Shown: piece by piece, positions 15,417 through 22,425 of the stretch
How positions within the stretch are numbered: the stretch's first letter is position 1
How the letters are laid out: each line of letters opens with the position of its first letter
Assembly: GCA_020721965.1 (NCBI GenBank)
Contig: DYLS01000047.1
Coordinates: forward strand, 1 to 33,215
Source of the DNA: Blastopirellula marina
GTDB taxonomy: Bacteria; Planctomycetota; Planctomycetia; Pirellulales; Thermoguttaceae
Direction: 5' to 3'
Length of the DNA: 33,215 nucleotides
Translations under genes and position numbers: made by a program
The notes under the pieces: generated by a model
Told to the model about the DNA's origin: nothing
Seen by the model: the letters and a program-made list of their open reading frames with translations, nothing else
The model's database searches: none

Positions 15417-16598
15417 TCACTCTGCCGCGGCAGGGGCACGCCCTTTGTTTTCGAACCACATCGGGCCGCCCCATTTGCCCGTGACGACCACGTCCAGGTC
15501 GCCGTCTCCGTCCAGGTCCACGACGGGGACGTTCAAGCCAGAACCAATACCCTGGTCGTAAACGATGGTATGCTTGGTCCAGTGGACTTCAGGCGTTCGC
15601 TGAAGCTCGTACCAATACGCGCCCAACGGCGCGAACTCCTCGGGATCACCACCGTTATGGGCCATGAAGCGTTTGCCGGTGACCAGGTCGGGCAGGCCGT
15701 CGCCATTGATGTCGCCCAGGGCGAGCGAATGGGCCTGCGTCCACGATTGGTCGATGACGTGCCGCTTCCAAGAGATTTCATTGCCCTGCCGCTGCTGCTC
15801 ATACCAGAAGATGCCATACTTGTGGGCCGAGCTGGTCAAGACGTCGTTCCATCCGTCGCCGTTGATGTCGAGGACGAGGATTTGGGGGGTATGGTCGGAA
15901 GTGCCCTCTTCGGCGCCGCCCAGCGCCCAGGGGTGCTCGATCCAGTTTCCGGTGCGCGGATCGGCCGGGGCCTCGAACCATGCCTCCGGGCGGAGGAAGT
16001 CGGGCCTGCCGTCGCCGTTGATGTCTCCCACGCCCGCCCCGAAGTTCATCGGCTTTTCTCTAATGGTGTGCCGTTGCCAGCGAATCGAGCCATTGTCGCG
16101 GACGACCTCCCACCACGTGGAGATGCGGACATCGGGAATGACCTCAGCGGCGATCCCGTCGCCGTCCAAATCGGCGATCTGGGCGGTCTCGTGGTTTTCG
16201 CTAACGTCGATGACGGTCCGCGGCCACATCGGCCCGTCGAAGCCAATGTTGCGATGCCAATCCAGGCACTTCTCGAACCAGTCGCACGAGACGACGTCGA
16301 TTTTGCCGTCGCCGTCCACGTCGAGCGGCAAGTCCGCGAAATTCCACATGTAGCCCTTGCCTTGCTCGTCGACGCTGCCTTTGAGTTCACGGATTTTGTG
16401 AGCAGTCCAATCGGGGGCCAGGTAAACGAACGGCCCCGCCACCACGTCGAGTTTGCCGTCGCCATTGAAGTCGGCCACGCCGCAGGCCTCGCTGCGATAA
16501 TTGCCGATCCGGTGAGCTTCGAACACAAGCTCTCCCCCGAAGATCGGCGTGGCCGCTGGGAAAGCAATTAGCAGGGCGGTTGCGAAGGATTTCCACAT
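15417..16598 (-). CDS. Secreted FG-GAP/VCBS beta-propeller protein
   Basis: The start is placed at ATG 16598 (MWKSFATALLIAF), 8 nt after GGAGA; an in-frame TTG at 16622 lacks support. The 393-residue product has a signal peptide ending near TPIFGG. It then has seven calcium-loop motifs of the type DxNGDGxxD (ADFNGDGKLD, DVDGDGKID, ADLDGDGIA, DINGDGRPD, DINGDGWND, DINGDGLPD, DLDGDGDLD), enough for a seven-bladed propeller. Blades carry aromatic-rich segments such as WFENKG and WYELQ. Such proteins are exported and abundant in planctomycetes; they may bind polysaccharide or other proteins, with no enzymatic residues evident. The third motif lacks its final Asp. Confidence 0.85.
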   Translation of the reverse strand: MWKSFATALLIAFPAATPIFGGELVFEAHRIGNYRSEACGVADFNGDGKLDVVAGPFVYLAPDWTAHKIRELKGSVDEQGKGYMWNFADLPLDVDGDGKIDVVSCDWFEKCLDWHRNIGFDGPMWPRTVIDVSENHETAQIADLDGDGIAAEVIPDVRISTWWEVVRDNGSIRWQRHTIREKPMNFGAGVGDINGDGRPDFLRPEAWFEAPADPRTGNWIEHPWALGGAEEGTSDHTPQILVLDINGDGWNDVLTSSAHKYGIFWYEQQRQGNEISWKRHVIDQSWTQAHSLALGDINGDGLPDLVTGKRFMAHNGGDPEEFAPLGAYWYELQRTPEVHWTKHTIVYDQGIGSGLNVPVVDLDGDGDLDVVVTGKWGGPMWFENKGRAPAAAE

Positions 16599-16673
16599 GA
16601 CGCTGTCTCCAAAGGTCTCCAATGGGTTGAAAAAACAAAACGTTGGGAGGTTCCTGCACTTACTTTACGAGGC

Positions 16674-16771
16674 GGGATCTGCGATGCGGTCTCTGCGCTG
16701 CGGTTTGTGGGATGTGCTCTGTGGGATGTGATCACTACGATGTGGTCTCTGCGATGTGGTCTCTGCGATGT
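16674..16771 (+). repeat. Tandem repeat, exactly 14 nt x 7
   Basis: Seven units of 14 nt run without a gap. Consensus GGTCTCTGCGATGT; variants include GGTTTGTGGGATGT and GCTCTGTGGGATGT, and the last two units are identical. The array forms the 3' end of the flavodoxin-like reading frame on the minus strand, adding a repetitive Arg/His/Ser-rich tail. Confidence 0.92.
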
Positions 16772-17178
16772 GGCGGCGTGCCTTGAAGCGACGCGTCACT
16801 TCGGCGATACGGCGCCCGGCGGCCTCAGCCGTTTCCAAGTCGCCGGTGCCAGGGGCTTCTTCGGAGGGCACTTGGAAGCTCGCAGCCATCGGCCCGACAA
16901 ATGAGCCGACGCGGTTTTGCGCGTCCGGTCCTGGCCCTTGCAGGGTGTACATGCCGTCGGGTCGATTGGCGGCAGGCAATATCCCGAGGCCGACATAGAT
17001 CATACCATGCTGGAGGGCGTTGATCATCAGGCCGACCAAGGTGTTGAGCTTATCGCCGGAAAATGAACTGGAACTGGTGAAGGCGCCAGACATTTTATCA
17101 CGCCAGGATTGCGTAAACCACTTTTCTACTCCAGCTTCCAGGAATTGCTTCATCTCGGCCGACATATTGCCCATTTAG

Positions 17179-17292
17179 TCCTACAGCGCAAAGTCGGTGT
17201 GCCTGCATGATGCGCCCACCATACGTTCCAAACCATTCAATGCGAGGTTTCCCATCACCGCAAGATGTTGAGAACAACCCAGCGCTGTAGTG
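17179..17292 (+). repeat. Family-1 inverted-repeat element, copy D (in flavodoxin gene)
   Basis: This 114-bp copy starts TCCTACAGCGCAAAGTC, has the core CATCACCGCAAGATGTTGAG and ends CAGCGCTGTAGTG. The flanking tetramers are TTAG (17175-17178) and TGAG (17293-17296), which fit a 4-bp target duplication with one later change. It is nearly identical to copy F apart from a 9-bp insertion (near 17230) and a few substitutions, so both are probably recent. Confidence 0.88.
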
Positions 17293-17526
17293 TGAGGTAG
17301 GGCACCCGAACGCGATGGCATCGGCGGTGTCCAGATTGTCCAAATCTTCGATGGCCTGCTGGGTCGCCCACAGCTCGGCCTTTGCGCCGGGGACGCTGTT
17401 GGCTTTGCGGGAACCGGCCTCGACCTGACGCTGCGTATGGCCAAAACGGCTGTGATACACAACGACAACCCGAACCTCCATAGCCTCGTCCAGGGACAGC
17501 ATGGGGTATTTTTCCCTTTCAGGGAC

Positions 17527-17554
17527 TTGCAAGCGGATTTGAGAAAATTATAAT
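17527..17554 (+). promoter_or_regulatory. Sigma-70-type promoter for the PEP-CTERM gene
   Basis: TTGCAA (17527-17532) and TATAAT (17549-17554) are separated by 16 nt in the spacer between the divergent flavodoxin remnant and the PEP-CTERM gene. The start of transcription would be near 17561, leaving a leader of about 70 bases that includes GAGGAGA at 17618-17624. Confidence 0.6.
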
Positions 17555-17630
17555 GTTGGGCGCGGAGTTGGCTATTGGAGCTTTTCACCCTCGACTCTTG
17601 CAGCCTGCTTATCGATTGAGGAGATCGGCA

Positions 17631-19052
17631 ATGTTGAAAAGGCGATCCCTGGTCGCGGTCCTTGCGTTGGGGACCGTTGCGTTGGCGTGGCCGTCGCTTG
17701 CCGCGGACATCGAGATCGAACTGTATCCCGAGCTGGACCTTTTCGGGAATCAAATTGAGGTTGTGCAGGGTTACCAATGGGGCAGCGAAATGGCGCTGGC
17801 CTTTGGAATCTACGACACCGGGGCCAGCGTCTTGACGCTATCGGCCACAGACCGAGCCGCTTTCGAGCTGCAAGGCGCAACCGTGCCCATCAAAGTGCCG
17901 GGAGGGGCCCAGGCCGATGCCGTGGACGGCGTTGTGGTGGGCGATGTTTCCGTACCGATGACGTTCTGGGCCGACGGTTTGCACGCGGTGACCATGAACT
18001 GGTCGGCAGTTTCCGGGGACATGGAATTCAGCTATGACGTCTCGGCTGGCGCCACGGTCCCCGGGGTTCAGGTATTCGTTGGAACCGACACCGGCAGCCC
18101 CCAATTGCCGAACATCGCGGGAACGCCCATTCACTTGGGTACGTTGACGGGAAACACGCAAAGCCCGGCTGCGAAGATCGACATGCTTGGGTACGCGCTC
18201 GACCTCGGAGATTTCTTTGCGGACGATCCGTTCTTGGGGCCGCTTTACGATGGCATCGTGGTTTACATGCCGGACGTTTCCTTCGTCGCGGCGGGCCTGC
18301 AATTGGCGGGGACGCCGGGCGTGACGACGGACCCCGTGCGGATTCCATTGTCCTTGTGGGGACCCACCAATCACCCCAACCCCGGCGATGATGTGACGGT
18401 GGCCCCCAATCCTGTGCAAGCGATGGTTACGCTCCAGGAGCAACTGGCTACGATCACCGATGCAACATTCCTGTTCGACACAGGCGCCGCGGTGAGCGTG
18501 ATCTCCACCACTCTGGCTCAGCAACTGGGGCTGGATTTGGGGGCTCCCGAAACCACGATCGATATCGTCGGCGCGGCAGGCGCTCCGGTAAGCGTGCCCG
18601 GCTTTACCTTGGACAGCCTCTCTGTGCCCATCGACAGCGACTTCGATGGGGTGATAGACGGGGTGCTCCGCTTTTTGAACCCTTCCGTATTCGTCCTCGA
18701 TCTCGTGGAAGGGTTGGACGGCATCCTGGGCATGAATCTGTGGAATCCCGCCAAGGACATGCTGTACGATCCCTTCGATCCCCTGGGACCATCGCTCCAG
18801 GTCTCATTCCTGACAGCGGCTAGAGAACTCCCTTCAGAAGAAGAGACAGAGCTGCTGCAAGGGTTGGCGGAAGCCGATCCGATGTTCGGCCAACTCTTGG
18901 GGATCAGAACCGGCCCGCTGTCGTTCCCCCGATTTCAAATGCAGAGCGCGGGTGACGTCGTACCGGAGCCGGGGAGCCTGGCCCTGCTCATTTTGGGCGG
19001 CGGGGCGCTGGTCACCGCGGTACGACGGCGGCGCCGGCTCGTGGTCGATTAA
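17631..19052 (+). CDS. PEP-CTERM-anchored protein with two aspartic-protease DTG motifs
   Basis: The start is placed at ATG 17631, 6 nt after GAGGAGA. The 473-residue product has a signal peptide (LVAVLALGTVALAWPSLAA). Two retropepsin/pepsin-like repeats follow: the first has FGIYDTGASVLTLS with D62, the second TFLFDTGAAVSVIS with D283. Each is followed by a hydrophobic strand region, and a hydrophobic-hydrophobic-glycine segment such as LDGILGMNLW closes the second. A C-terminal PEP-CTERM sorting signal is clear: VPEPGSLALLILGGGALV followed by a basic RRRRR run. Proteins with this tail are expected to be processed at the membrane by an exosortase. It is likely an exported aspartic endopeptidase of the cell surface, although activity is inferred from the paired DTG motifs alone. 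Element copy E begins at the base after its stop codon. Confidence 0.82.
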   Translation: MLKRRSLVAVLALGTVALAWPSLAADIEIELYPELDLFGNQIEVVQGYQWGSEMALAFGIYDTGASVLTLSATDRAAFELQGATVPIKVPGGAQADAVDGVVVGDVSVPMTFWADGLHAVTMNWSAVSGDMEFSYDVSAGATVPGVQVFVGTDTGSPQLPNIAGTPIHLGTLTGNTQSPAAKIDMLGYALDLGDFFADDPFLGPLYDGIVVYMPDVSFVAAGLQLAGTPGVTTDPVRIPLSLWGPTNHPNPGDDVTVAPNPVQAMVTLQEQLATITDATFLFDTGAAVSVISTTLAQQLGLDLGAPETTIDIVGAAGAPVSVPGFTLDSLSVPIDSDFDGVIDGVLRFLNPSVFVLDLVEGLDGILGMNLWNPAKDMLYDPFDPLGPSLQVSFLTAARELPSEEETELLQGLAEADPMFGQLLGIRTGPLSFPRFQMQSAGDVVPEPGSLALLILGGGALVTAVRRRRRLVVD

Positions 19053-19163
19053 CACGACAGCGCATCATCTGCCTGATTGCATGATGGACTCGGCATCTGT
19101 TGCGATGCGTTGTGTCCCGTTGCCACGAATGGTGATCCAAGCAAGCAACTCGGCGCTGTAGGA
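19053..19163 (+). repeat. Family-1 inverted-repeat element, copy E
   Basis: This 111-bp copy starts CACGACAGCGCATCATCTGC, runs through GTCCCGTTGCCACGAATGGT and ends CGGCGCTGTAGGA. It begins right after the TAA stop of the PEP-CTERM gene; the left tetramer is TTAA, the right one GTAG, so the duplication is only partly recognisable. The core is the most diverged among the seven copies. Confidence 0.75.
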
Positions 19164-19277
19164 GTAGAGGCTGCCGTGAAAATCGCCAGCCCTCCATCTC
19201 CTGGCACCGCAATCGCGTAGTGGTTCACAGGGGTTCTCGTGCCTGTCAAACGGCTCGCCTTCCTGTCCTCGCCCTTC

Positions 19278-19369
19278 TGTCATTTCGAGCGAAGCGAGAA
19301 ATCTTGCGAAGCGAAAGGTCTTCTCGAAAAGGTTTAGATTTCTCCTCGCTGGCGCTCGTCGAAATGACA
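19278..19369 (+). repeat. Palindromic GTCATTTCGAGCGAAGCGAG-type dispersed repeat
   Basis: The left arm TGTCATTTCGAGCGAAGCGA plus GAAATCT (19278-19304) is mirrored by AGATTTCTC, CTCGCTGGCGCTCGTCG and AAATGACA (19336-19369). The whole can fold into one long hairpin. The same motif type (GTCATTCCGAGCGAAGCGAG) is known as a scattered repeat in many bacterial phyla. It sits between element copy E and the truncated methionine-synthase-like gene. Confidence 0.8.
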
Positions 19370-19383
19370 TTCCGTTGCACACT

Positions 19384-19863
19384 CTAAGGAATCTCAGGAA
19401 CCTCTGATGAACCCTCGGGTACGCCTGAACAATCCTCGTTGTTTCCCAAATCTTTTCCGTTATAGCTCAGCCGTGAACGGTTACCGATCGGCCAGCGCCA
19501 GCCCGTGTAGATCTCGTGCAGCAGTGTGCCGGCCGGGTATCTCAACCATGGAGATCGGGTCTCCTCGGATTGAAGCAAGTCTCCCTCCAGACCCTTCCAT
19601 CGCTGAAGCGGATAGTGGTGCCAGGATCGGTCCGCGAAGTCCTCGTCGCAGTGGAAGTCGCCGTGGGTCACCAGGTCCAGCCCGGCCCGCTCCTGATCAC
19701 TGATCACGACAGCCAGGGCATCCTGGAACTTTTCGCGGAACCGAACATCCATCATGCACGTGTCCAGCGGCCGTCCCCACATGCTGACGTCGAACCAGCG
19801 GGGGCGGGGGAACGATCCGGTGGTGGTGCACGGCAACATCAAGTCTTTGGTCGCGGTGAACAT
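19384..19863 (-). pseudogene. Truncated cobalamin-independent methionine synthase-like gene
   Basis: ATG 19863 is preceded by GGAGG at 8-nt spacing, so the 5' end is intact. Residues 9-120 match the N-terminal part of MetE/UroD-superfamily proteins: MLPCTTTGSFPRPRWF, the VTHGDFHCDEDFA segment and HHYPLQRWKGLEG. After TGWRWP the sequence loses similarity and stops at 159 residues, whereas relatives have about 340-400. The zinc-binding C-terminal half (His, Cys, Cys) is absent, so the product cannot be an active methyltransferase. No matching C-terminal fragment is visible downstream before the palindromic repeat, which points to a deletion. Confidence 0.75.
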
Positions 19864-20577
19864 GAGTCACACCTCCATCAGTCTGGTTACTGGACAAATC
19901 GCTCTCCCATGAGACGGCTGACGCTACGCGAACCCTTGGGGGCCGCCTCAGCCCGGCCGGAAAGGCGATCTGCTCGGCGTAAAAAGGGAACTTGCACGAA
20001 ATTACGACAGACAATGGCGACATTTTAGGAGCCGTGTCGCGAAAGAGCAACGGATTGAGGGCCATTGTCCAGCGAATTACACATCATTCGGGTGGCACGG
20101 CGACCAAAATTCTGTGGTCCCGCTGGGGATCAACCGGGGCGAAGCCGGCAGGCTACGAGGAAGAAGTTGATGGGCAACCGGGAAGAATCTGAGAGGCAAC
20201 CAGGAAGAATCTGGCAAGCATGCAGGACAAAAAAGTATGTTTTTGATGGAGAAGATGTTATCGTATTGCCTGCGCTTCTGGAGTGGCGGGCGAGGGATTC
20301 GCAGAATCGAAGGCGCGAAGCACCCGCCGCCTTTCGTGTTGGGCCTTGTTTCATGCGCTCGGTTTGGTTGACGCAAGAAAAAGTATCCTAAATATGGTCG
20401 TTTCCCGATTACGGGAACGTGGATTGCAAGGAGTTGTACGTTTAGGGCACGCGGCGTGCGGGCCGGTCCATGAACGGAAAAGATCGGCCTGCTTGTTGCC
20501 TGCGTCTTGCCTGCCTTCCCGGATAGAGCTTTGCATTCCCCATCTGGCATGAGACGCGTCGAAAGGTGCATCACGGC
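19864..20577. other. Intergenic region with a 22-nt repeat, no gene recognised
   Basis: This 710-base spacer precedes the acetyltransferase gene. Open frames here are short, arginine-rich and lack ribosome sites. The part nearest the methionine-synthase remnant should hold its promoter. No riboswitch motif that I recognise is present. Confidence 0.5.
20158..20223 (+). repeat. Tandem repeat, 22 nt x 3
   Basis: Units start at 20158, 20180 and 20202 and are built on RGGAAGAATCTGAGAGGCAA. Spacing is exactly 22 nt; the third unit is the most diverged. Confidence 0.8.
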
Positions 20578-21708
20578 ATGGCCGGGGTCATTGAGCTGAA
20601 CTCTCTGGAGGCCCTTGAGGCGTACCGCTTTGTGTGGCACCGTCTTTGGCAAGACACGCGCCGCGCGGACTTCTTTTTGACCCACGAATGGTTCGCCACG
20701 TATTGGCGGCATTTTGGGCAAGACAAGGCCATGCGGGTACTGTTGGTGGAGTCTGAGGGGGAGATCATCGGCCTGATGCCATTGGTGCTGGGCTCCCGTG
20801 CGACCGCCTTCGGCCCAATCCGGACGCTCACCTATCCCTTGGACGATTGGAGCGGGTTTTACGGTCCCATCGGGAGTCAGCCGACCGCGACATTGATGAC
20901 AGCCCTCCGTCATGTCGCGGATTCCGCGGAGGATTGTGATCTGCTGGACCTGCGGTGGATTGATCGTCGGCGGACGGATGGCCTGCGCACCCCGACCGCG
21001 ATGCGCCAGATGGGTATGCGACCGCTGGCTCAGCCTTGGATGGAGTACCCGCTGATTGACCTGAGTTTGGGGTGGGACGGATTGCAACGTGCACGGTCCG
21101 GCGACCGCCGCCGGGAAGAGGATCGCTTATTGCGGCGGTTGCGGGAGCGCCACCACGTGCGGTTTGAGCGGCATCGCCCCGCTGCAAGAAGGCTTGGGGC
21201 CGGCGATCCCCGCTGGGACCTCTTCGACGCCTGTGTCGCGGTCGCTGAAAGGAGTTGGCAAGGACGGGAAGCGACAGGTACCACCCTGGCGCACGCCGGA
21301 ACCCGAGACTTCCTCCGCGACCTGCACGCTCCAGCGGCCCAAGCCGGTTGCTTGGACGTCAACGTTCTTTTCCTTGATGATCGACCGGCCGCCTACGCCT
21401 ATAACTACGTGCATCAAGGTCGGGTCATTGGCCTGCGGATGGGGTATGATCCGGGCTTCAAGGCGGTTGCTCCCGGGGTCGTGCTGCTCCGCTTAATGAT
21501 CGAGGACAGCTGTGCCCGCGGCGATGTGGAATTCGATTTGGGACCCGGGCGCACTCCCCTGAAGCAGTCGTGGACGCGCGAGGTGGCGGTGAGCTATCGC
21601 TACACGCATTACGCTGATTCATTCCGTGGCCGGTTATTGCGGTTGCGGCGGTGGTGGGTCGACCGCTTCGTCGCGCCCGACGCCCTGCTGGCACGGCGAT
21701 CGGCCTGA
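20578..21708 (+). CDS. CelD/BcsL-type GNAT acetyltransferase
   Basis: The start is placed at ATG 20578 with AAAGG at 20562-20566; a GTG at 20566 is in frame but too close to that site. The 376-residue product matches the FemAB/CelD type double-GNAT layout. The N-terminal half has FFLTHEWFATYWRHFG and then VLLVESEGEIIGLMPLVLG. The C-terminal half has LDVNVLFLDDRPAAYAYNYV, a GYDPGFKAVAPGVVLLRLMI helix and VEFDLGPGRTPLKQSW, typical of the Acetyltransf_6 domain. Relatives act in exopolysaccharide, cellulose or lipid modification, transferring acyl groups in the cytoplasm. No polysaccharide genes are adjacent, so the substrate is open. The stop is followed by a 12-nt repeat. Confidence 0.8.
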   Translation: MAGVIELNSLEALEAYRFVWHRLWQDTRRADFFLTHEWFATYWRHFGQDKAMRVLLVESEGEIIGLMPLVLGSRATAFGPIRTLTYPLDDWSGFYGPIGSQPTATLMTALRHVADSAEDCDLLDLRWIDRRRTDGLRTPTAMRQMGMRPLAQPWMEYPLIDLSLGWDGLQRARSGDRRREEDRLLRRLRERHHVRFERHRPAARRLGAGDPRWDLFDACVAVAERSWQGREATGTTLAHAGTRDFLRDLHAPAAQAGCLDVNVLFLDDRPAAYAYNYVHQGRVIGLRMGYDPGFKAVAPGVVLLRLMIEDSCARGDVEFDLGPGRTPLKQSWTREVAVSYRYTHYADSFRGRLLRLRRWWVDRFVAPDALLARRSA

Positions 21709-21725
21709 GAGGGGTCCTAAGAGGG

Positions 21726-21761
21726 GGCTTGAGGGGCGGCTTGAGAAACGGCTTGAGAGGC
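21726..21761 (+). repeat. Tandem repeat, 12 nt x 3
   Basis: GGCTTGAGGGGC, GGCTTGAGAAAC and GGCTTGAGAGGC follow one another exactly, about 20 bases after the acetyltransferase stop codon. A weaker unit may precede and follow. Confidence 0.8.
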
Positions 21762-22007
21762 CGCTTTTGCCGCACGAATCGCCACCGCTGGAGATGCTTC
21801 CCAGCCGCGGAGTCGTACTCGTATCACGATGCGGATTTTCGTCGCCATCCAGCGCACGCCTCTCCCTCGGAGCACGGTCGGCCAGCCTCCTTGCCCCTTA
21901 CCAGATTCCGGCTTTGGGTATAGGATGAATCGTTCCTACGGTTGACGCCGGGAGATGACCGGGCGGCGGATCGCAGCAGCCGGAGAGTGCTCTGCGGGCA
22001 CTGTTGG

Positions 22008-22208
22008 ACCTGCGAAGAGAGCACTGCGTAACCTGCAAGGAGAGTACTCCATAACCTGCAAAGAGAATCTTGCTTAATCTTACAGCGCAAAGTCGGTGTG
22101 CCTGCATGATGCGCCCACCATACGTTTCAATGCGTGGTTTCCCATCACCACAAGATGTTGAGATCAACCCAGGGCTGTAGTGTTAACCTGCAAAGAAAGG
22201 TGCTAATC
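22008..22208 (+). repeat. 23-nt tandem repeat x 4, split by element copy F
   Basis: Units at 22008-22030, 22031-22053 and 22054-22076 start ACCTGCRARGAGAG and are exactly 23 nt apart. The fourth unit, ACCTGCAAAGAAAGG..., is at 22186-22208 beyond the inserted element. Removing the element and one TTAA puts it in exact phase, so the repeat is older than the insertion. Confidence 0.9.
22078..22182 (+). repeat. Family-1 inverted-repeat element, copy F (TTAA duplication)
   Basis: This 105-bp copy starts TCTTACAGCGCAAAGTCGGT, has the core CATCACCACAAGATGTTGAG and ends AGGGCTGTAGTG. It is flanked by a perfect TTAA duplication (22074-22077 and 22183-22186). It is the cleanest example for defining the ends of the family: two bases outside the CTACAGCGC-type inverted repeat on either side. 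Confidence 0.93.
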
Positions 22209-22425
22209 GAGCACTCTAAGAGGCTGGAGGGGGGCTCTGGATAACCATGAGCTGGCAAATCGGCCGACGGAGCGGTCGTCCACGTACCGCAAGTTGGAAC
22301 AAGGGAGCCTGCGTTGGGGTATGGTCCGGCGTCACTGACCGCAAGGGGTGGACGTCAGCCCGCGGTTTGTTGACGTCATTTCTTTGAATGTGGTCGATGT
22401 GATTCCTTTGAATTGAGGCTACTCG

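Larger units (their letters stand above)
16665..17502 (-). pseudogene. Flavodoxin/WrbA-like gene broken by element copy D
   Basis: The 5' half starts near ATG 17502 and encodes VVVVYHSRFGHTQ, the FMN phosphate-binding loop of flavodoxin-fold proteins, running to AIAFGCPTS. The 3' half, in another frame from 17174, continues with MGNMSAEMKQFLEAG, the conserved next segment, and then SGAFTSSSSFSG and LINALQHGMIYVG-like strands. Between them sits a 114-bp inverted-repeat element with a 4-bp duplication. Removing 118 bp joins FGCPTS to MGNMSA in frame and gives a 239-codon gene. Relatives reduce quinones with NAD(P)H using FMN. The last about 37 codons are encoded by a 14-nt tandem repeat and are not part of the family. 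The gene is presumably inactive as it stands. Confidence 0.85.
21709..22425. other. Intergenic region between acetyltransferase and rimO
   Basis: This 717-base spacer contains a 12-nt repeat, a 23-nt repeat and element copy F, which interrupts that repeat. Near rimO a small direct repeat (TTCTTTGAAT / TTCCTTTGAAT) occurs at 22379-22413. No gene was recognised. Confidence 0.6.

Noticed and set aside
20077-21087. A 336-codon minus-strand frame across the acetyltransferase start
   Set aside because: No ribosome site or domain was seen, and it overlaps the 22-nt repeat and the supported CelD/BcsL-type gene.
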